From NCBI GenBank assembly GCA_016871135.1, contig VFZQ01000003.1, positions 1 through 32,954 of the forward strand: a DNA stretch of 32,954 nt, written 5' to 3'. Shown piece by piece: positions 1 through 8,532 of the stretch. Under the pieces are notes generated by a model, which searched no databases, was not told the origin of the DNA, and saw only the letters and a program-made list of their open reading frames with translations. Numbering within the stretch: position 1 is the first letter of the stretch; every line of letters begins with the position of its first letter. The stretch is from Acidobacteriota bacterium (GTDB lineage: Bacteria > Acidobacteriota > Terriglobia > Bryobacterales > Bryobacteraceae). The position numbers and the translations under genes are program-made.

Positions 1-936
1 CTGGGCGGGGAGGAGGGCCTTGTAGATGTCGTCGTCGACGAAGGCGGCCTCGTCGACAACGATGAGAAGGGGATTGGAATATCCGCGCACGGTTGGCTCG
101 CTGTCCGGCAGGCCGATAACCTGGGTTTGGTTGGGTAATTCGAAGCCTTCGGCGATGGGCTTTACCTTCTTTCCCAGGAGTTTTATGGCCGCGGCGCGGG
201 CTTTGTCGAGGATGTGGCCGGACTGGCGGCTGGAGGGGCCGGCGAGGAGGATGATCTGGCCGGGGTTCTGGATGGCGGTGTGGAGGACCCTGAGCGCGGC
301 GGCGGTGGATTTGCCGGTTTGGCGCGCGCCGAGGACGAGGGTCTGGCCGGAGTTGTCGGTCATGATCTGGGCCTGGAGGGGGTCCGGCGTGAAGCCGAAG
401 TTCTGCTTGGCCCAGAGGAGGATATCCGCTTCGACGGCCGGTGTAGGTGTAGCGACCGGTGCGGGGAACTGGGACAGGTCGACCTGGTCCGCGGCGGTGG
501 CGGGTTCGAAGGAGTCGGCGAGCGGAGCGGGCTCGGGGACGGGTGGATCGGAGTCCTCGAGGGCGGGCTCGAAGGAGGAAGGGTCCTGAGGGGTCCTGGG
601 TAAGTCCTTTGTTTGCAACGGAGGAGTCCGTTTTGGACGTTTTTCTCCGCTTTTTTTCAAGCGGAGCATGGCGTTGATGAGGCGGTTGCGGGTAAGGGTA
701 GCGTTGGAGATGGCGCGGTCGAAGACGGGCTGGAGGGAGCCGTCGGAGGCGCCGAGGCGTTCGATGTTGAGGATGACGTCCTCGTTGGTGGCGCCGGGCT
801 GGAGGGAGCGGACGACGGCGTCATAGTGGCCGGAGAGGTCGGCATTACGGACGAAATACTTGCATTTTATCTGCCAATTGATGGCGGCTAGCTCGTCGGC
901 GAGCTGGATTTCCTGGACGTTAGCGGGTTGCCACAT
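1..936 (-). CDS. Phage-type terminase large subunit, 5' part (runs off the left edge)
   Basis: The minus strand is open from an ATG at 936 to the window edge, giving 312 visible residues. A Walker A motif, GARQTGKS, lies at residues 203-210, and a hydrophobic strand ending in a Walker B Asp-Glu (LLIVVDEAAF) at about residues 291-300. This is the packaging ATPase signature of phage terminase large subunits; the C-terminal nuclease domain would lie outside the window. Walker A sits much deeper than usual. About 100 N-terminal residues (helical, with a conserved-looking INWQ segment) and a Pro/Ala-rich linker at about residues 110-160 precede the ATPase. I suspect the N-terminal part is related to a multicopy acidobacterial protein family, but that is from memory and unproven. 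No other phage gene is visible, so it may be a stand-alone or remnant copy. It diverges from vapBC. A general P-loop ATPase is the alternative. Confidence 0.8.
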   Translation of the reverse strand, partial: MWQPANVQEIQLADELAAINWQIKCKYFVRNADLSGHYDAVVRSLQPGATNEDVILNIERLGASDGSLQPVFDRAISNATLTRNRLINAMLRLKKSGEKRPKRTPPLQTKDLPRTPQDPSSFEPALEDSDPPVPEPAPLADSFEPATAADQVDLSQFPAPVATPTPAVEADILLWAKQNFGFTPDPLQAQIMTDNSGQTLVLGARQTGKSTAAALRVLHTAIQNPGQIILLAGPSSRQSGHILDKARAAAIKLLGKKVKPIAEGFELPNQTQVIGLPDSEPTVRGYSNPLLIVVDEAAFVDDDIYKALLPAQ

Positions 937-1063
937 GTCGCGGCTCGGCAAAACGGGTGTAGTGTTTCCGGTAGGAGCTTTCGGAGTGGCGGCGACACAG
1001 CCAGAGAGGAACTGCTAAAGGCGTTGGACGCCGAAGAAGACGAAGAGGGGGAGCAAGAGTCAT
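920..1063 (-). CDS. Possible small ORF overlapping the terminase start
   Basis: A 47-codon ORF starts at the ATG at 1063-1061 and stops at 922-920, so its end overlaps the terminase start codon at 936 by 17 bases. The product would be basic and rich in Arg, Pro and Leu, with no domain I recognise. The overlap would suit translational coupling. The opposite strand of the same stretch is also open and would end in an acidic tail, so the coding strand is uncertain and both may be chance in GC-rich DNA. Confidence 0.22.
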   Translation of the reverse strand: MTLAPPLRLLRRPTPLAVPLWLCRRHSESSYRKHYTRFAEPRHVATR

Positions 1064-1064
1064 A

Positions 1065-1367
1065 ATGGGAGCAATGGCAACCGTCCACATGAGCGAAGCC
1101 GAGGTAGCTCGCGATCTTCACGCCGCGCTGGCCAAGGTGCAGCAAGGCGTCGAGATCGTCATCGAGCAAGACCACCGGCCCGTTGCCGTGCTGAAGCCGT
1201 CCGCATCCACACGCCCAGGCCGCAAGCTCAGCGAGTGCATCGCCATGGCGAAGGCTTACGAAGCCAAGTTCGGCTACGCGCCCATCCCGGACGAGGACTT
1301 TGCCAAAGACGTGCAAGCGGGCATCGACTCCCGCCGCGATTCGTTCGAGCCGCCGGCTTGGGATTAA
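1065..1367 (+). CDS. vapB: VapB/Phd-like antitoxin
   Basis: A 100-residue protein. Its N-terminal half (MSEAEVARDLHAALAKVQQG, then a strand ending in RPVAVLKPS) is the typical Phd/YefM/VapB fold that forms a dimeric DNA-binding head. The acidic C-terminal part, around PIPDEDFAKDVQAG and the final DSFEPPAWD, fits a toxin-wrapping tail. The PIN-domain toxin gene starts 3 bases after its stop. The ATG at 1065 overlaps an upstream TAA as TAATG and has a GGGGGAG ribosome site about 12 bases upstream; ATGs at 1074 and 1089 are also possible. By analogy with the family, it should neutralise the toxin and repress its own operon. Confidence 0.85.
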   Translation: MGAMATVHMSEAEVARDLHAALAKVQQGVEIVIEQDHRPVAVLKPSASTRPGRKLSECIAMAKAYEAKFGYAPIPDEDFAKDVQAGIDSRRDSFEPPAWD

Positions 1368-1370
1368 CGT

Positions 1371-1784
1371 GTGGGACTAGTCCTCGACTCCAGCGTGCTC
1401 ATCGCGGCGGAACGGGAGAAACGCCCGGTCAGTCAGCTTCTCGCGTCGCTCTCCGCTGAACATTCCGAAACCGAGTTCCTGCTGTCTTCCATCTCGGTGA
1501 TGGAACTGGAACACGGCTGGCATCGCGCCAACACGCCCGAAGCCGCCGCCAAGCGCCGCCGATATCTCGATGAAGTGCTAGCCATCCTGCCGGTGGAACC
1601 GTTCACGCGCGAGATGGGCGTGCTTGCCGCCAAGATCGACGCCGACATGAAGAAGGTAGGGCTCGTCATCGCTACCGCCGATCTGCTGATCGGAATCACG
1701 GCTCTGCATTACGGCTACGCCCTTGGAACCCGCAACGTCCGCCACTTCCGAATGATCCCAGGGCTTCAAGTGCTCTCTCTTTAG
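1371..1784 (+). CDS. vapC: VapC-like PIN-domain ribonuclease toxin
   Basis: A 137-residue protein starting at GTG 1371, three bases after the antitoxin stop. The PIN-domain acidic residues are in place: Asp6 in LVLDSSVLI, Glu45 in SVMELEHG and Asp104 in IATADLLIG. The closing TRNVRHF segment with Asn122 is also present. These residues bind the metal ions of a single-strand-specific RNase, and VapC toxins usually cut tRNA or rRNA. All expected residues are present and the length is normal, so the toxin appears intact. The order antitoxin then toxin, with almost no gap, is the classical vapBC arrangement and indicates one transcript. Confidence 0.9.
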   Translation: MGLVLDSSVLIAAEREKRPVSQLLASLSAEHSETEFLLSSISVMELEHGWHRANTPEAAAKRRRYLDEVLAILPVEPFTREMGVLAAKIDADMKKVGLVIATADLLIGITALHYGYALGTRNVRHFRMIPGLQVLSL

Positions 1785-1951
1785 CCGCCACCTTCCTTCG
1801 TTCTCAAACATTCCACAACGGTCCTCGCCGTGAAGGTTGAAGCTGCGCCGCGTCGCGCCCTTGGCCGCTCCGGGCCGTTGCAGACCGAATCCTCTTGTGT
1901 ACGGCGCGGGCTCGCTGCTGGAACGTGGCGGGCGATGGATGGCCGCCAAAT

Positions 1952-4900
1952 TTACTTCACGATGACCGCGGGGACTTGGGCGTCGCGGACGAGTTTGTTG
2001 AAGCCGGCGATGTCAGCGGCGAGGAGGCCGTCGAGCTTTTTCAACTGCGCGTTGAGTTTGGTCGCGAGGTCCTCGAAGACCTGATTCACCTGGGCCGTCG
2101 GCGCGCCTTCGTTTTGCTGAATCACGCTGAGTAGCGCGGCGAGTTTGTTGTTGAGCTTGATCGGGAAGTTGAGGGGGTCCTGGTTCGACTGCAGTTTCGT
2201 CTGGTAGATCTCTTCCTCGATCACCGTGAGCTCTTTCGACAACTTCTTACCCGCCTCGATGGCCTTGGCGGCGTCCTTGATCGAGGCCATGCGCTTCACT
2301 TCATCGTCGATCTGCTTGCGCGCGTCGCGGATTTTCGACACCGCTTCGTTGGCTTGTGTGACTTTGTCGCGCACTTGGATCGAGAGCTGCAGTTGCTTGT
2401 CAAAATCCTCTTGCGTGCCCGGCACGCGAGGGTCTTTCTTCAAGACAAACGGTTGCGTGTGCGAGACGCCGTCAACGGTGAGTTTGACCTGATAGCGGCC
2501 CGTAGTGGCGACTGGCCCACGGTTCGAGCCGGCCCAGTAGATGAGGCCTTGGAAGGTGGCCGCGTCGGGATGGCGCATGTCCCATACGAATTGATTGAGG
2601 CCCGCGGCATTGGAAACCACCGGGGCAGTCTCGCCTTCGCCTGCGGCGGGTTTGTCCTTGGTCGAGAACTTCTTGATGAGCTTGCCGGAGGCGTCCAGAA
2701 TTTCGATGACGACTTCTTCCTTGGCCTTATCCTTCAACATGTAGTGGATGACGACTCCGCCGGGGGGATTGGCACCCGTGGCGGCGGGCCCTCGGCGGCG
2801 AAATCCGCCAGAGATCCGATAGGCCTCTTCGGGGGCGAACAGGGTTGTGTCGGATTTGAGTTGTTGGACGAGATGGAGGTCGTCGAGGATCCAAAACGAG
2901 CGGCCTTGCGTGGCGACGACGAGATCGTTGTCGCGTTTTTGGAAGGCCAGGTCGGTGATCGGAACGGTGGGAATATTGAGGTTGAATTTCTGCCAGTTGT
3001 CGCCGTCGTCGTAGCTCAGATATAAGCCGGTCTCGGTGCCGGCGAAGAGCAGGCCTTTGCGGTTGGGGTCCTCGCGGACGACGCGCGTGAAGGCCGCGCC
3101 GTCGATACCGTTGACGATCTTGGTCCAGGTCTTGCCGTAGTCGGTGGTGCGGTAGAGATAGGGGCGAAGATCGTCGGACTTGTACATGGTCGCGGCGATG
3201 TAGGCTTTGGCCGGGTCGTGCGGAGAGGCTTCGATGGAGTTGATCTGAATCCATTCGGGGATGCCGCGCGGGGTGACGTTGTCCCACTTCTTGCCGCCAT
3301 CGCGAGTGACATGAACGAGACCGTCATCGGAGCCGGCCCAGATGAGGCCTTTGGTGAGTTTCGATTCGTCGACGGTGAAGATGGTGCAGTAATATTCCAC
3401 GCCGGTGTTGTCGCGGGTGATCGGTCCGCCAGAGGGGCCTTGTTTGGAGCGATCGTTGCGCGTGAGGTCGCCCGAAACCGGTTCCCACACGCGGCCGCCG
3501 TTGGTTGATTTGAAAAGCACGTTGCCTGCGGTGTAGAGAGTGTTCGGATCATGCGGCGAGAATAGTAGAGGGAAGTTCCACTGAAAGCGGTAGCGCATGC
3601 CCTCGGCACCGTAGCCCATGGGATTATCGGGCCAGACATCGATGCGCGACGTGTTGCCGGTGCGGTGATCGTAACGGGTGAGATAGCCGCCGTATGAACC
3701 TGCGTAGACGATGTTGGAGTCTTTGGGATCGGGAGCAATCCAGCCGCTTTCGCCGCCGCCAACGTCCCACCAATCCTTCTCGCTGATGACGCCGCCGTTA
3801 CCCCGGCTGGCGATGCGAATTGTCGAGTTGTCCTGTTGCGCGCCGTAGACGATGTAGGGGAACTGGTTGTCGGCGAAGACGCGGTAGAACTGGGCAGTCG
3901 CTTGATTTTGCGCGGTCCAGCGGCGGCCGCCGTCGTTGGAGACGTTAGCACCGCCGTCGTTGCTTTGGATCATGCGGTCGCTGTTGTTGGGGGCGATCCA
4001 AAGATCGTGGTTGTCGCCGTGCGGTGTCGGGATGGCATTAAAAGTCTTGCCGCCGTCGTCACTGCGAAAGAAACCAACGTTGAGAACGTAGACGGTGTTG
4101 GGCTTTAAGGGATCGGCGTAGATGCGGGAGTAATACCAGGCGCGCTGGCGAAGGCTGCGCTGTTCGTTGACCCGGGTCCAGGTGTCGCCGCCGTTGTCGG
4201 AGCGGAAGACGCCGCCGTCTTCGGCTTCGATGATGGCCCAAAGACGTTCGGGATAAGCGGGAGAAACGGCGACGCCGATCTTACCCTGCAAGCCTTTCGG
4301 CGCACCGGGATTGTGGCCGATTTCTTTCCAGGTTTCGCCGCCGTCGACGGACTTGAAGAGTCCGGAACCCTTGCCGCCGGACTCCATCGACCAGGGGCGG
4401 CGGATGACTTGCCAGAAGCCGGCGTACATGATGTCTGGGTTGGAGGGATCGATGGCAAGATCGACGCAACCGGCCTCGGGGCCGCGCGTGAACGGCTGTT
4501 TCCAGGTTTTGCCGCCGTCGACCGATTTGAAGATTCCACGCTGTTCGTTGGGTCCGGACATGTGGCCGAGCGCGCAGACGTAGACGAGGTCGGGGTTGCG
4601 AGGATGCACGCGGACGCGGCCGATTTGGCGGGTGTCGGCGAGCCCGAGATGCTTCCAGGTCTTGCCCGCGTCGGTGGATTTGTAGACACCGTCGCCGTGC
4701 GAGGCATTGCCGCGGATGGCCTGCTCCCCCATGCCCACGTAGACGATGTTCGGGTTTGAGTCGGCAACGGCGAAGGCACCGACGGAGCCCGTGTTGAGTT
4801 GACCGTCCGAGACCGGTTGCCAGCTCGCGCCGCCGTTGGTGGTCTTCCAGACACCACCGCCGGTGCCGCCGAAATAGTAGACATTTGGCTGCGAAGGGAC

Positions 4901-5026
4901 GCCGGCAACGGCGACGACGCGGCCTCCGCGATTGGGCCCGATGGAGCGGAAGTCGAGGCCCTTGAGGAGCTTGGCGTCCTGCGCGGTGCAGGCGAGAGAG
5001 GTGATCAAAACGGCAAGGCGAAACAT
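1952..5026 (-). CDS. Exported Asp-box (BNR/VPS10-sortilin-like) beta-propeller protein
   Basis: A 1024-residue protein. The start at 5026 is preferred over an in-frame codon 33 bases upstream because it gives a clean signal peptide (MFRLAVLITSLACTAQ). Residues about 15-680 contain many Asp-box motifs of the S-x-D-x-G-x-T-W type, for example KSTDAGKTW, KSVDGGKTW, KSVDGGETW, RSDNGGDTW, RSDDGGKTF and KSTNGGRVW. These form bladed propellers like those in sialidases and sortilin. A C-terminal region of about 300 residues has an Ig/FlgD-like strand segment and then a charged helical part. No sialidase catalytic triad is evident, so glycosidase activity should not be assumed. Proteins of this size and plan are common in Acidobacteriota and often annotated as glycosyl hydrolases; the substrate is unknown. 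A TACAAT box lies 8 bases before the start. Confidence 0.85.
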   Translation of the reverse strand: MFRLAVLITSLACTAQDAKLLKGLDFRSIGPNRGGRVVAVAGVPSQPNVYYFGGTGGGVWKTTNGGASWQPVSDGQLNTGSVGAFAVADSNPNIVYVGMGEQAIRGNASHGDGVYKSTDAGKTWKHLGLADTRQIGRVRVHPRNPDLVYVCALGHMSGPNEQRGIFKSVDGGKTWKQPFTRGPEAGCVDLAIDPSNPDIMYAGFWQVIRRPWSMESGGKGSGLFKSVDGGETWKEIGHNPGAPKGLQGKIGVAVSPAYPERLWAIIEAEDGGVFRSDNGGDTWTRVNEQRSLRQRAWYYSRIYADPLKPNTVYVLNVGFFRSDDGGKTFNAIPTPHGDNHDLWIAPNNSDRMIQSNDGGANVSNDGGRRWTAQNQATAQFYRVFADNQFPYIVYGAQQDNSTIRIASRGNGGVISEKDWWDVGGGESGWIAPDPKDSNIVYAGSYGGYLTRYDHRTGNTSRIDVWPDNPMGYGAEGMRYRFQWNFPLLFSPHDPNTLYTAGNVLFKSTNGGRVWEPVSGDLTRNDRSKQGPSGGPITRDNTGVEYYCTIFTVDESKLTKGLIWAGSDDGLVHVTRDGGKKWDNVTPRGIPEWIQINSIEASPHDPAKAYIAATMYKSDDLRPYLYRTTDYGKTWTKIVNGIDGAAFTRVVREDPNRKGLLFAGTETGLYLSYDDGDNWQKFNLNIPTVPITDLAFQKRDNDLVVATQGRSFWILDDLHLVQQLKSDTTLFAPEEAYRISGGFRRRGPAATGANPPGGVVIHYMLKDKAKEEVVIEILDASGKLIKKFSTKDKPAAGEGETAPVVSNAAGLNQFVWDMRHPDAATFQGLIYWAGSNRGPVATTGRYQVKLTVDGVSHTQPFVLKKDPRVPGTQEDFDKQLQLSIQVRDKVTQANEAVSKIRDARKQIDDEVKRMASIKDAAKAIEAGKKLSKELTVIEEEIYQTKLQSNQDPLNFPIKLNNKLAALLSVIQQNEGAPTAQVNQVFEDLATKLNAQLKKLDGLLAADIAGFNKLVRDAQVPAVIVK

Positions 5027-5034
5027 TGGTTGAA

Positions 5035-5040
5035 ATTGTA
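5035..5040 (-). promoter_or_regulatory. -10 box TACAAT before the Asp-box protein gene
   Basis: On the minus strand TACAAT is followed after 8 bases by the ATG at 5026. No ribosome-binding site lies between them and no convincing -35 is visible. The spacing implies a very short or absent leader. Confidence 0.5.
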
Positions 5041-5103
5041 GCAAGGGGAGTGAGAACATTTGCCGGCGTTCCGCGCAAGACTACTTGTGGATCAGTGTCT
5101 CCC

Positions 5104-5517
5104 GTGAAAGGCATCGGATTGACAAGCCGGCCTGGACCGAAATTCTGGCTACTGGTGCTTGGACTGGCCGTGGTCGCGATGGCGGCGGCGTGGCTGGCGG
5201 CGGATCGCCCTCCCGACCTGTGGCTTGAGGTGGAGCTGCAGGGCCCAGTCGCCGAGGGAAGCGTTAGCATGAACGCGGCCGGGCGGGACGAAGATCGTGC
5301 GACGCTGGGGGCGCTGCGGGTAATTGATGAGCGTTCGATGACAGCGAAACTCCCGTTTGCGACGTCGAGGCCGGACCCTGTTGTGATCATTCGCGCCGGC
5401 GGGCTGCGGGTCGTAGAATTTCGCCTGCCGCTGGCGCGCGAAGAGGATTGGAGCGTGTGGACCGAAGGCGCGGGCGGGTATGCGTATCGATATCGAGTGA
5501 GAAAGCTGGAACCGTGA
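5104..5517 (+). CDS. Small single-pass membrane protein of unknown function
   Basis: From the GTG at 5104 the product has 137 residues. One strong transmembrane helix spans residues 14-34 (FWLLVLGLAVVAMAAAWLAA), followed by about 100 residues predicted outside the membrane, rich in strand-forming sequence and acidic residues. No enzyme motif is visible. An in-frame extension to 5026 exists but would overlap the start of the divergent gene, so the later start is preferred; no clear ribosome site marks it. The stop overlaps the start of the next gene by four bases (GTGA), so the two are probably translated together and may act together at the membrane. Confidence 0.6.
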   Translation: MKGIGLTSRPGPKFWLLVLGLAVVAMAAAWLAADRPPDLWLEVELQGPVAEGSVSMNAAGRDEDRATLGALRVIDERSMTAKLPFATSRPDPVVIIRAGGLRVVEFRLPLAREEDWSVWTEGAGGYAYRYRVRKLEP

Positions 5518-5795
5518 TCTCGAAAACGGGTCTAGGATTCGCGGCCGTTTATGTCGTGGTGGCGATGTATCTCATCTACGACGACCGGAATGCGCAGGGC
5601 GGTGGGTGGATCAATTTGCACGGGATGCTGTCGGGCATCGCAACGCTGCCCGCGGCCGCCGTGTGCGAACTTCTGGGATTTCGGCCCGATTACAAAAGCA
5701 ACTTGCACATGGGCGTGATGGTGACGATTTGCGCGGGCCTAGTCTATTGGGTGGTTAGCGGCGTCCAAAACATGTTTACCAAATTCTCCGGTTGA
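5514..5795 (+). CDS. Small multi-pass membrane protein of unknown function
   Basis: A 93-residue protein. Its GTG start at 5514 overlaps the TGA of the upstream gene (GTGA), which fixes the start by coupling. Three hydrophobic segments are visible: residues about 6-23 (GLGFAAVYVVVAMYLIY), 35-52 (a weaker one around LSGIATLPAAAVCELLGF) and 66-85 (MGVMVTICAGLVYWVVSG). I recognise no family. It is probably a partner of the preceding membrane protein. Confidence 0.65.
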   Translation: MISKTGLGFAAVYVVVAMYLIYDDRNAQGGGWINLHGMLSGIATLPAAAVCELLGFRPDYKSNLHMGVMVTICAGLVYWVVSGVQNMFTKFSG

Positions 5796-5802
5796 AACGC
5801 GG

Positions 5803-5808
5803 CACAAT
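5803..5808 (+). promoter_or_regulatory. Candidate -10 box CACAAT before the M2 peptidase gene
   Basis: CACAAT is followed by six bases and then the ATG at 5815, matching the spacing of the TACAAT boxes elsewhere in the window. There is no good -35 at the usual distance. Confidence 0.35.
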
Positions 5809-5814
5809 AGTGCC

Positions 5815-7593
5815 ATGCGAGTTCTTCTACTGGCGGCCGCCGGGGCCGCGCTGTTCGGACAGACGGTGCAGGAGGCGAGGGCGTTCCTCGACGCCGCCGA
5901 GGCCGATCTGCTCAAGCAGAGCAACTACTTGAATCGCGCCCAGTGGCTGCAATCGACCTACATCAATCCCGACAGCGAAATGCAGGCGGCGCTGGCGAAT
6001 GAGCGCTACATCGAATCGGCGAAGGGCTATGCGAAGGCCGCGACGAAGTTCGACAAGTTGAAACTGCCGCCGGAGTTGGCGCGGAAGATGACGCTGTTGA
6101 AGATCAGCCTGACGCTGGCAACGCCGTCGAACCGGAATGAGGCCACGGAACTGACGCAGCTTGTGGCGAAGATGGAATCGGCCTACGGTTCGGGCAAGTT
6201 TTGCCGCGACGCCGCGGCGGACAAAGGCAAGTGCCTGGACCTGACGGCGATCTCGTCGCTCATGGCGACCAGCCGCGATGCGAAGGAATTAGCCGATTTA
6301 TGGCAGGGCTGGCACCGCATTTCGCGGCCGCTGCGGAAGGATTACACGCGTTTCGTGGAGCTCGGCAATAAGGGCGCCAAGGAGTTGGGCTTTGCCGATA
6401 AGGGCGCGATGTGGCGGTCGAAGTACGATATGACGCCGGATGCATTCGCGAAGGAGGTCGACCGGCTGTGGGAGCAGGTCCGGCCGCTCTATGTGAAGCT
6501 GCACGCCTACACGCGGATGCGGCTGCGCGAGAAGTACGGCGCTTCGGTGGTGCCCGCGAACGGCCCGATTCCGGCGCATTTGACGGGCAACATGTGGGCG
6601 CAGTCGTGGGACAACATCTACGACGTACTGGAGCCCAAGAACGCGGCGAAGAATTTCGATCTCACCGAGAAGTTGAAGGAGCGCAAGCTGAACGAGATCG
6701 AGATGGTGCGCTACGGCGAGCGGTTCTTTCAGTCGCTCGGATTCGCACCGCTGCCGAAGACGTTTTATGAGCGCTCGTTGTTTGTGAAGCCGCAGGATCG
6801 AGAAGTGGTGTGCCATGCGTCGGCGTGGGACGTCGATAACGACGAAGACCTGCGCATCAAGATGTGCATTCAGATCACGGGCGAAGAGTTCGCGGTGATT
6901 CATCACGAACTCGGGCACAACATCTATCAGCGGGCCTACCGGCAGTTGCCCTATCTGTTCCGCGATTCGGCCAACGACGGGTTTCACGAAGCGGTGGGCG
7001 ATACGATCGCGCTGTCGATCACGCCCGAGTATTTGGTGAAGGTCGGGCTGCTCGATAAGCCTACCGATCCAAGTGGCGATATCGGACTGCTGCTGAAGCA
7101 GGCGCTGGCGAAGGTGTCGTTCCTGCCGTTTGGATTGATGATCGACCAGTGGCGTTGGAAAGTGTATTCCGGCGAGATCACGCCGGCCAATTACAACGCT
7201 AAGTGGTGGGAGTTGCGGCGGAAGTATCAGGGGGTCGACGCGCCGGGACGCGGCGAAGGCGATTTCGATCCGGCGGCGAAGTATCACGTGGCGGCGAATG
7301 TGCCGTACACGCGGTACTTCCTGGCGCACATTTTGCAGTTTCAGTTTCACCGCGCGCTGAGCCAGGCGGCGGGATGTAAGGATCCGTTGCATCGCTGCTC
7401 GATTTACGATTCGAAGGAAGCGGGCAAGAGGCTGAACGATATGCTGGCGTTGGGGCTGAGCAAGCCGTGGCCCGATGCCTTGCAGGCGATTACGGGCAAG
7501 CGCGAGATGGACGCGACGGCGATCAAGGACTACTTTGCGCCGCTGGAGAAGTGGCTGGATGAGCAGCTCAAGGGGCAGCCGGTGGGGTGGTAG
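5815..7593 (+). CDS. M2-family peptidyl-dipeptidase (ACE-like zinc metallopeptidase)
   Basis: A 592-residue protein with an N-terminal signal peptide (MRVLLLAAAGAALFGQT), so it is exported. The zinc site is complete: HELGH at residues 364-368 with His364, Glu365 and His368, and the third ligand Glu392 in FHEAVGD. The 24-residue spacing from the second His to the Glu equals that of human angiotensin-converting enzyme. Length and helical content also fit a single-domain ACE homologue. The family removes C-terminal dipeptides from oligopeptides, so the likely role is peptide breakdown in the periplasm. The gene ends 9 bases from the convergent LysM-like gene. Confidence 0.93.
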   Translation: MRVLLLAAAGAALFGQTVQEARAFLDAAEADLLKQSNYLNRAQWLQSTYINPDSEMQAALANERYIESAKGYAKAATKFDKLKLPPELARKMTLLKISLTLATPSNRNEATELTQLVAKMESAYGSGKFCRDAAADKGKCLDLTAISSLMATSRDAKELADLWQGWHRISRPLRKDYTRFVELGNKGAKELGFADKGAMWRSKYDMTPDAFAKEVDRLWEQVRPLYVKLHAYTRMRLREKYGASVVPANGPIPAHLTGNMWAQSWDNIYDVLEPKNAAKNFDLTEKLKERKLNEIEMVRYGERFFQSLGFAPLPKTFYERSLFVKPQDREVVCHASAWDVDNDEDLRIKMCIQITGEEFAVIHHELGHNIYQRAYRQLPYLFRDSANDGFHEAVGDTIALSITPEYLVKVGLLDKPTDPSGDIGLLLKQALAKVSFLPFGLMIDQWRWKVYSGEITPANYNAKWWELRRKYQGVDAPGRGEGDFDPAAKYHVAANVPYTRYFLAHILQFQFHRALSQAAGCKDPLHRCSIYDSKEAGKRLNDMLALGLSKPWPDALQAITGKREMDATAIKDYFAPLEKWLDEQLKGQPVGW

Positions 7594-7602
7594 AGCCGTC
7601 AG

Positions 7603-8532
7603 CTACAGCGGTATTGGCGGTATGGTGATCGACGCCGGCGGCGCGAACGCCTCCCCGCTGACCAACTGGCCGGGGAATTTGTGCACCGTGGCCAGCATCT
7701 GCGTCACCTTGACCGCGGGCCGAATGATCTCAAACCCGCTGGAAAGCCAGACAGCATAGGCATTCGCCATCGATGTCGCTGCCGGGTCGCCCGCGTTTCC
7801 CAGGTACTGTTGGAGTTGCGGCCGCAGGAAACCACGGCTTACATAATTGTGTCCGCTCATGTCCTGAAGCAGCATGAACGGCGTCGCGTGCATCGGCGGC
7901 GGGGACGTTGAAGCGTTCCAGTTGGCATACGGCGGGTAGGCATTAGGCACATTTGTATGGATCTGCCCGGTGTAGGAGCGTAGAATCATGTCCAGAAAAT
8001 CGGCCCACTTCTCGGCAACCTGATCGGAGGCCCCTCCGTTCCGCAAGCGCTGCGTGAACTGCCAGCGCGTTGTGAACACACTGCTCACCGATCCGATCGG
8101 GATGGTAAGCGCCGATCCCCTTACCTGGGCGCCGCGAATCAATGCTCCTCGGAACCAGTCCGCCACCGAGTCCCGCGTCGCTTCCTTGGCGGCCCGCAAG
8201 ATCGTCGTCCAATTCGGGATCACGAAGATCTTGCCAGCCCGGGGACTCGGGCCGTTCCTGGCCGCCGTTGAAAAGCGCCAGTTATACCCGTCCGCAGTCG
8301 GCGTGTTGCAGCTGACGTACTCCCGTAGATACCAGTTGATCTCGTAAGGATCCGTCGTCTTGAAATTCATCTCGATGATGTCCACGGCCGGCAAGCCGTA
8401 GCGAGCCGCAAGGGACTGCCAGTTCTCCCCATCCGCGATCAAGTGCGGAATGCTGTTCGGCGGTGTGTAACTGATGGGTACCAACGTTACCGGGGATGGT
8501 TTCTTCTCATTACCTGGCTTGAGTTGCGGCAT
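7603..8532 (-). CDS. LysM-like domain protein of unknown function
   Basis: A 309-residue protein starting at an ATG with a strong AGGAGG ribosome site. Residues about 32-60 (IADGENWQSLAARYGLPAVD) read as a LysM-type peptidoglycan or chitin-binding repeat, with the usual start of hydrophobic-x-x-G-(D/E)-x-W/L. A second, weaker match ends near GKIFVIPNW. The remaining 200 residues are unknown to me, with a conserved-looking aromatic stretch around residues 190-245. There is no signal peptide and no transmembrane helix, which is odd for a cell-wall binder. Some phage or secretion-system proteins carry LysM domains without signals, so a role in a contractile or structural assembly cannot be excluded. 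Confidence 0.6.
   Translation of the reverse strand: MPQLKPGNEKKPSPVTLVPISYTPPNSIPHLIADGENWQSLAARYGLPAVDIIEMNFKTTDPYEINWYLREYVSCNTPTADGYNWRFSTAARNGPSPRAGKIFVIPNWTTILRAAKEATRDSVADWFRGALIRGAQVRGSALTIPIGSVSSVFTTRWQFTQRLRNGGASDQVAEKWADFLDMILRSYTGQIHTNVPNAYPPYANWNASTSPPPMHATPFMLLQDMSGHNYVSRGFLRPQLQQYLGNAGDPAATSMANAYAVWLSSGFEIIRPAVKVTQMLATVHKFPGQLVSGEAFAPPASITIPPIPL

Noticed and set aside
1785..1951. Possible tRNA or small RNA gene between vapC and the Asp-box gene
   Set aside because: I could not fold a cloverleaf or find a T-loop sequence; nothing supportable is seen.
6298..7392. Minus-strand open frame of about 360 codons
   Set aside because: Antisense to the M2 peptidase gene, which has a complete zinc site.
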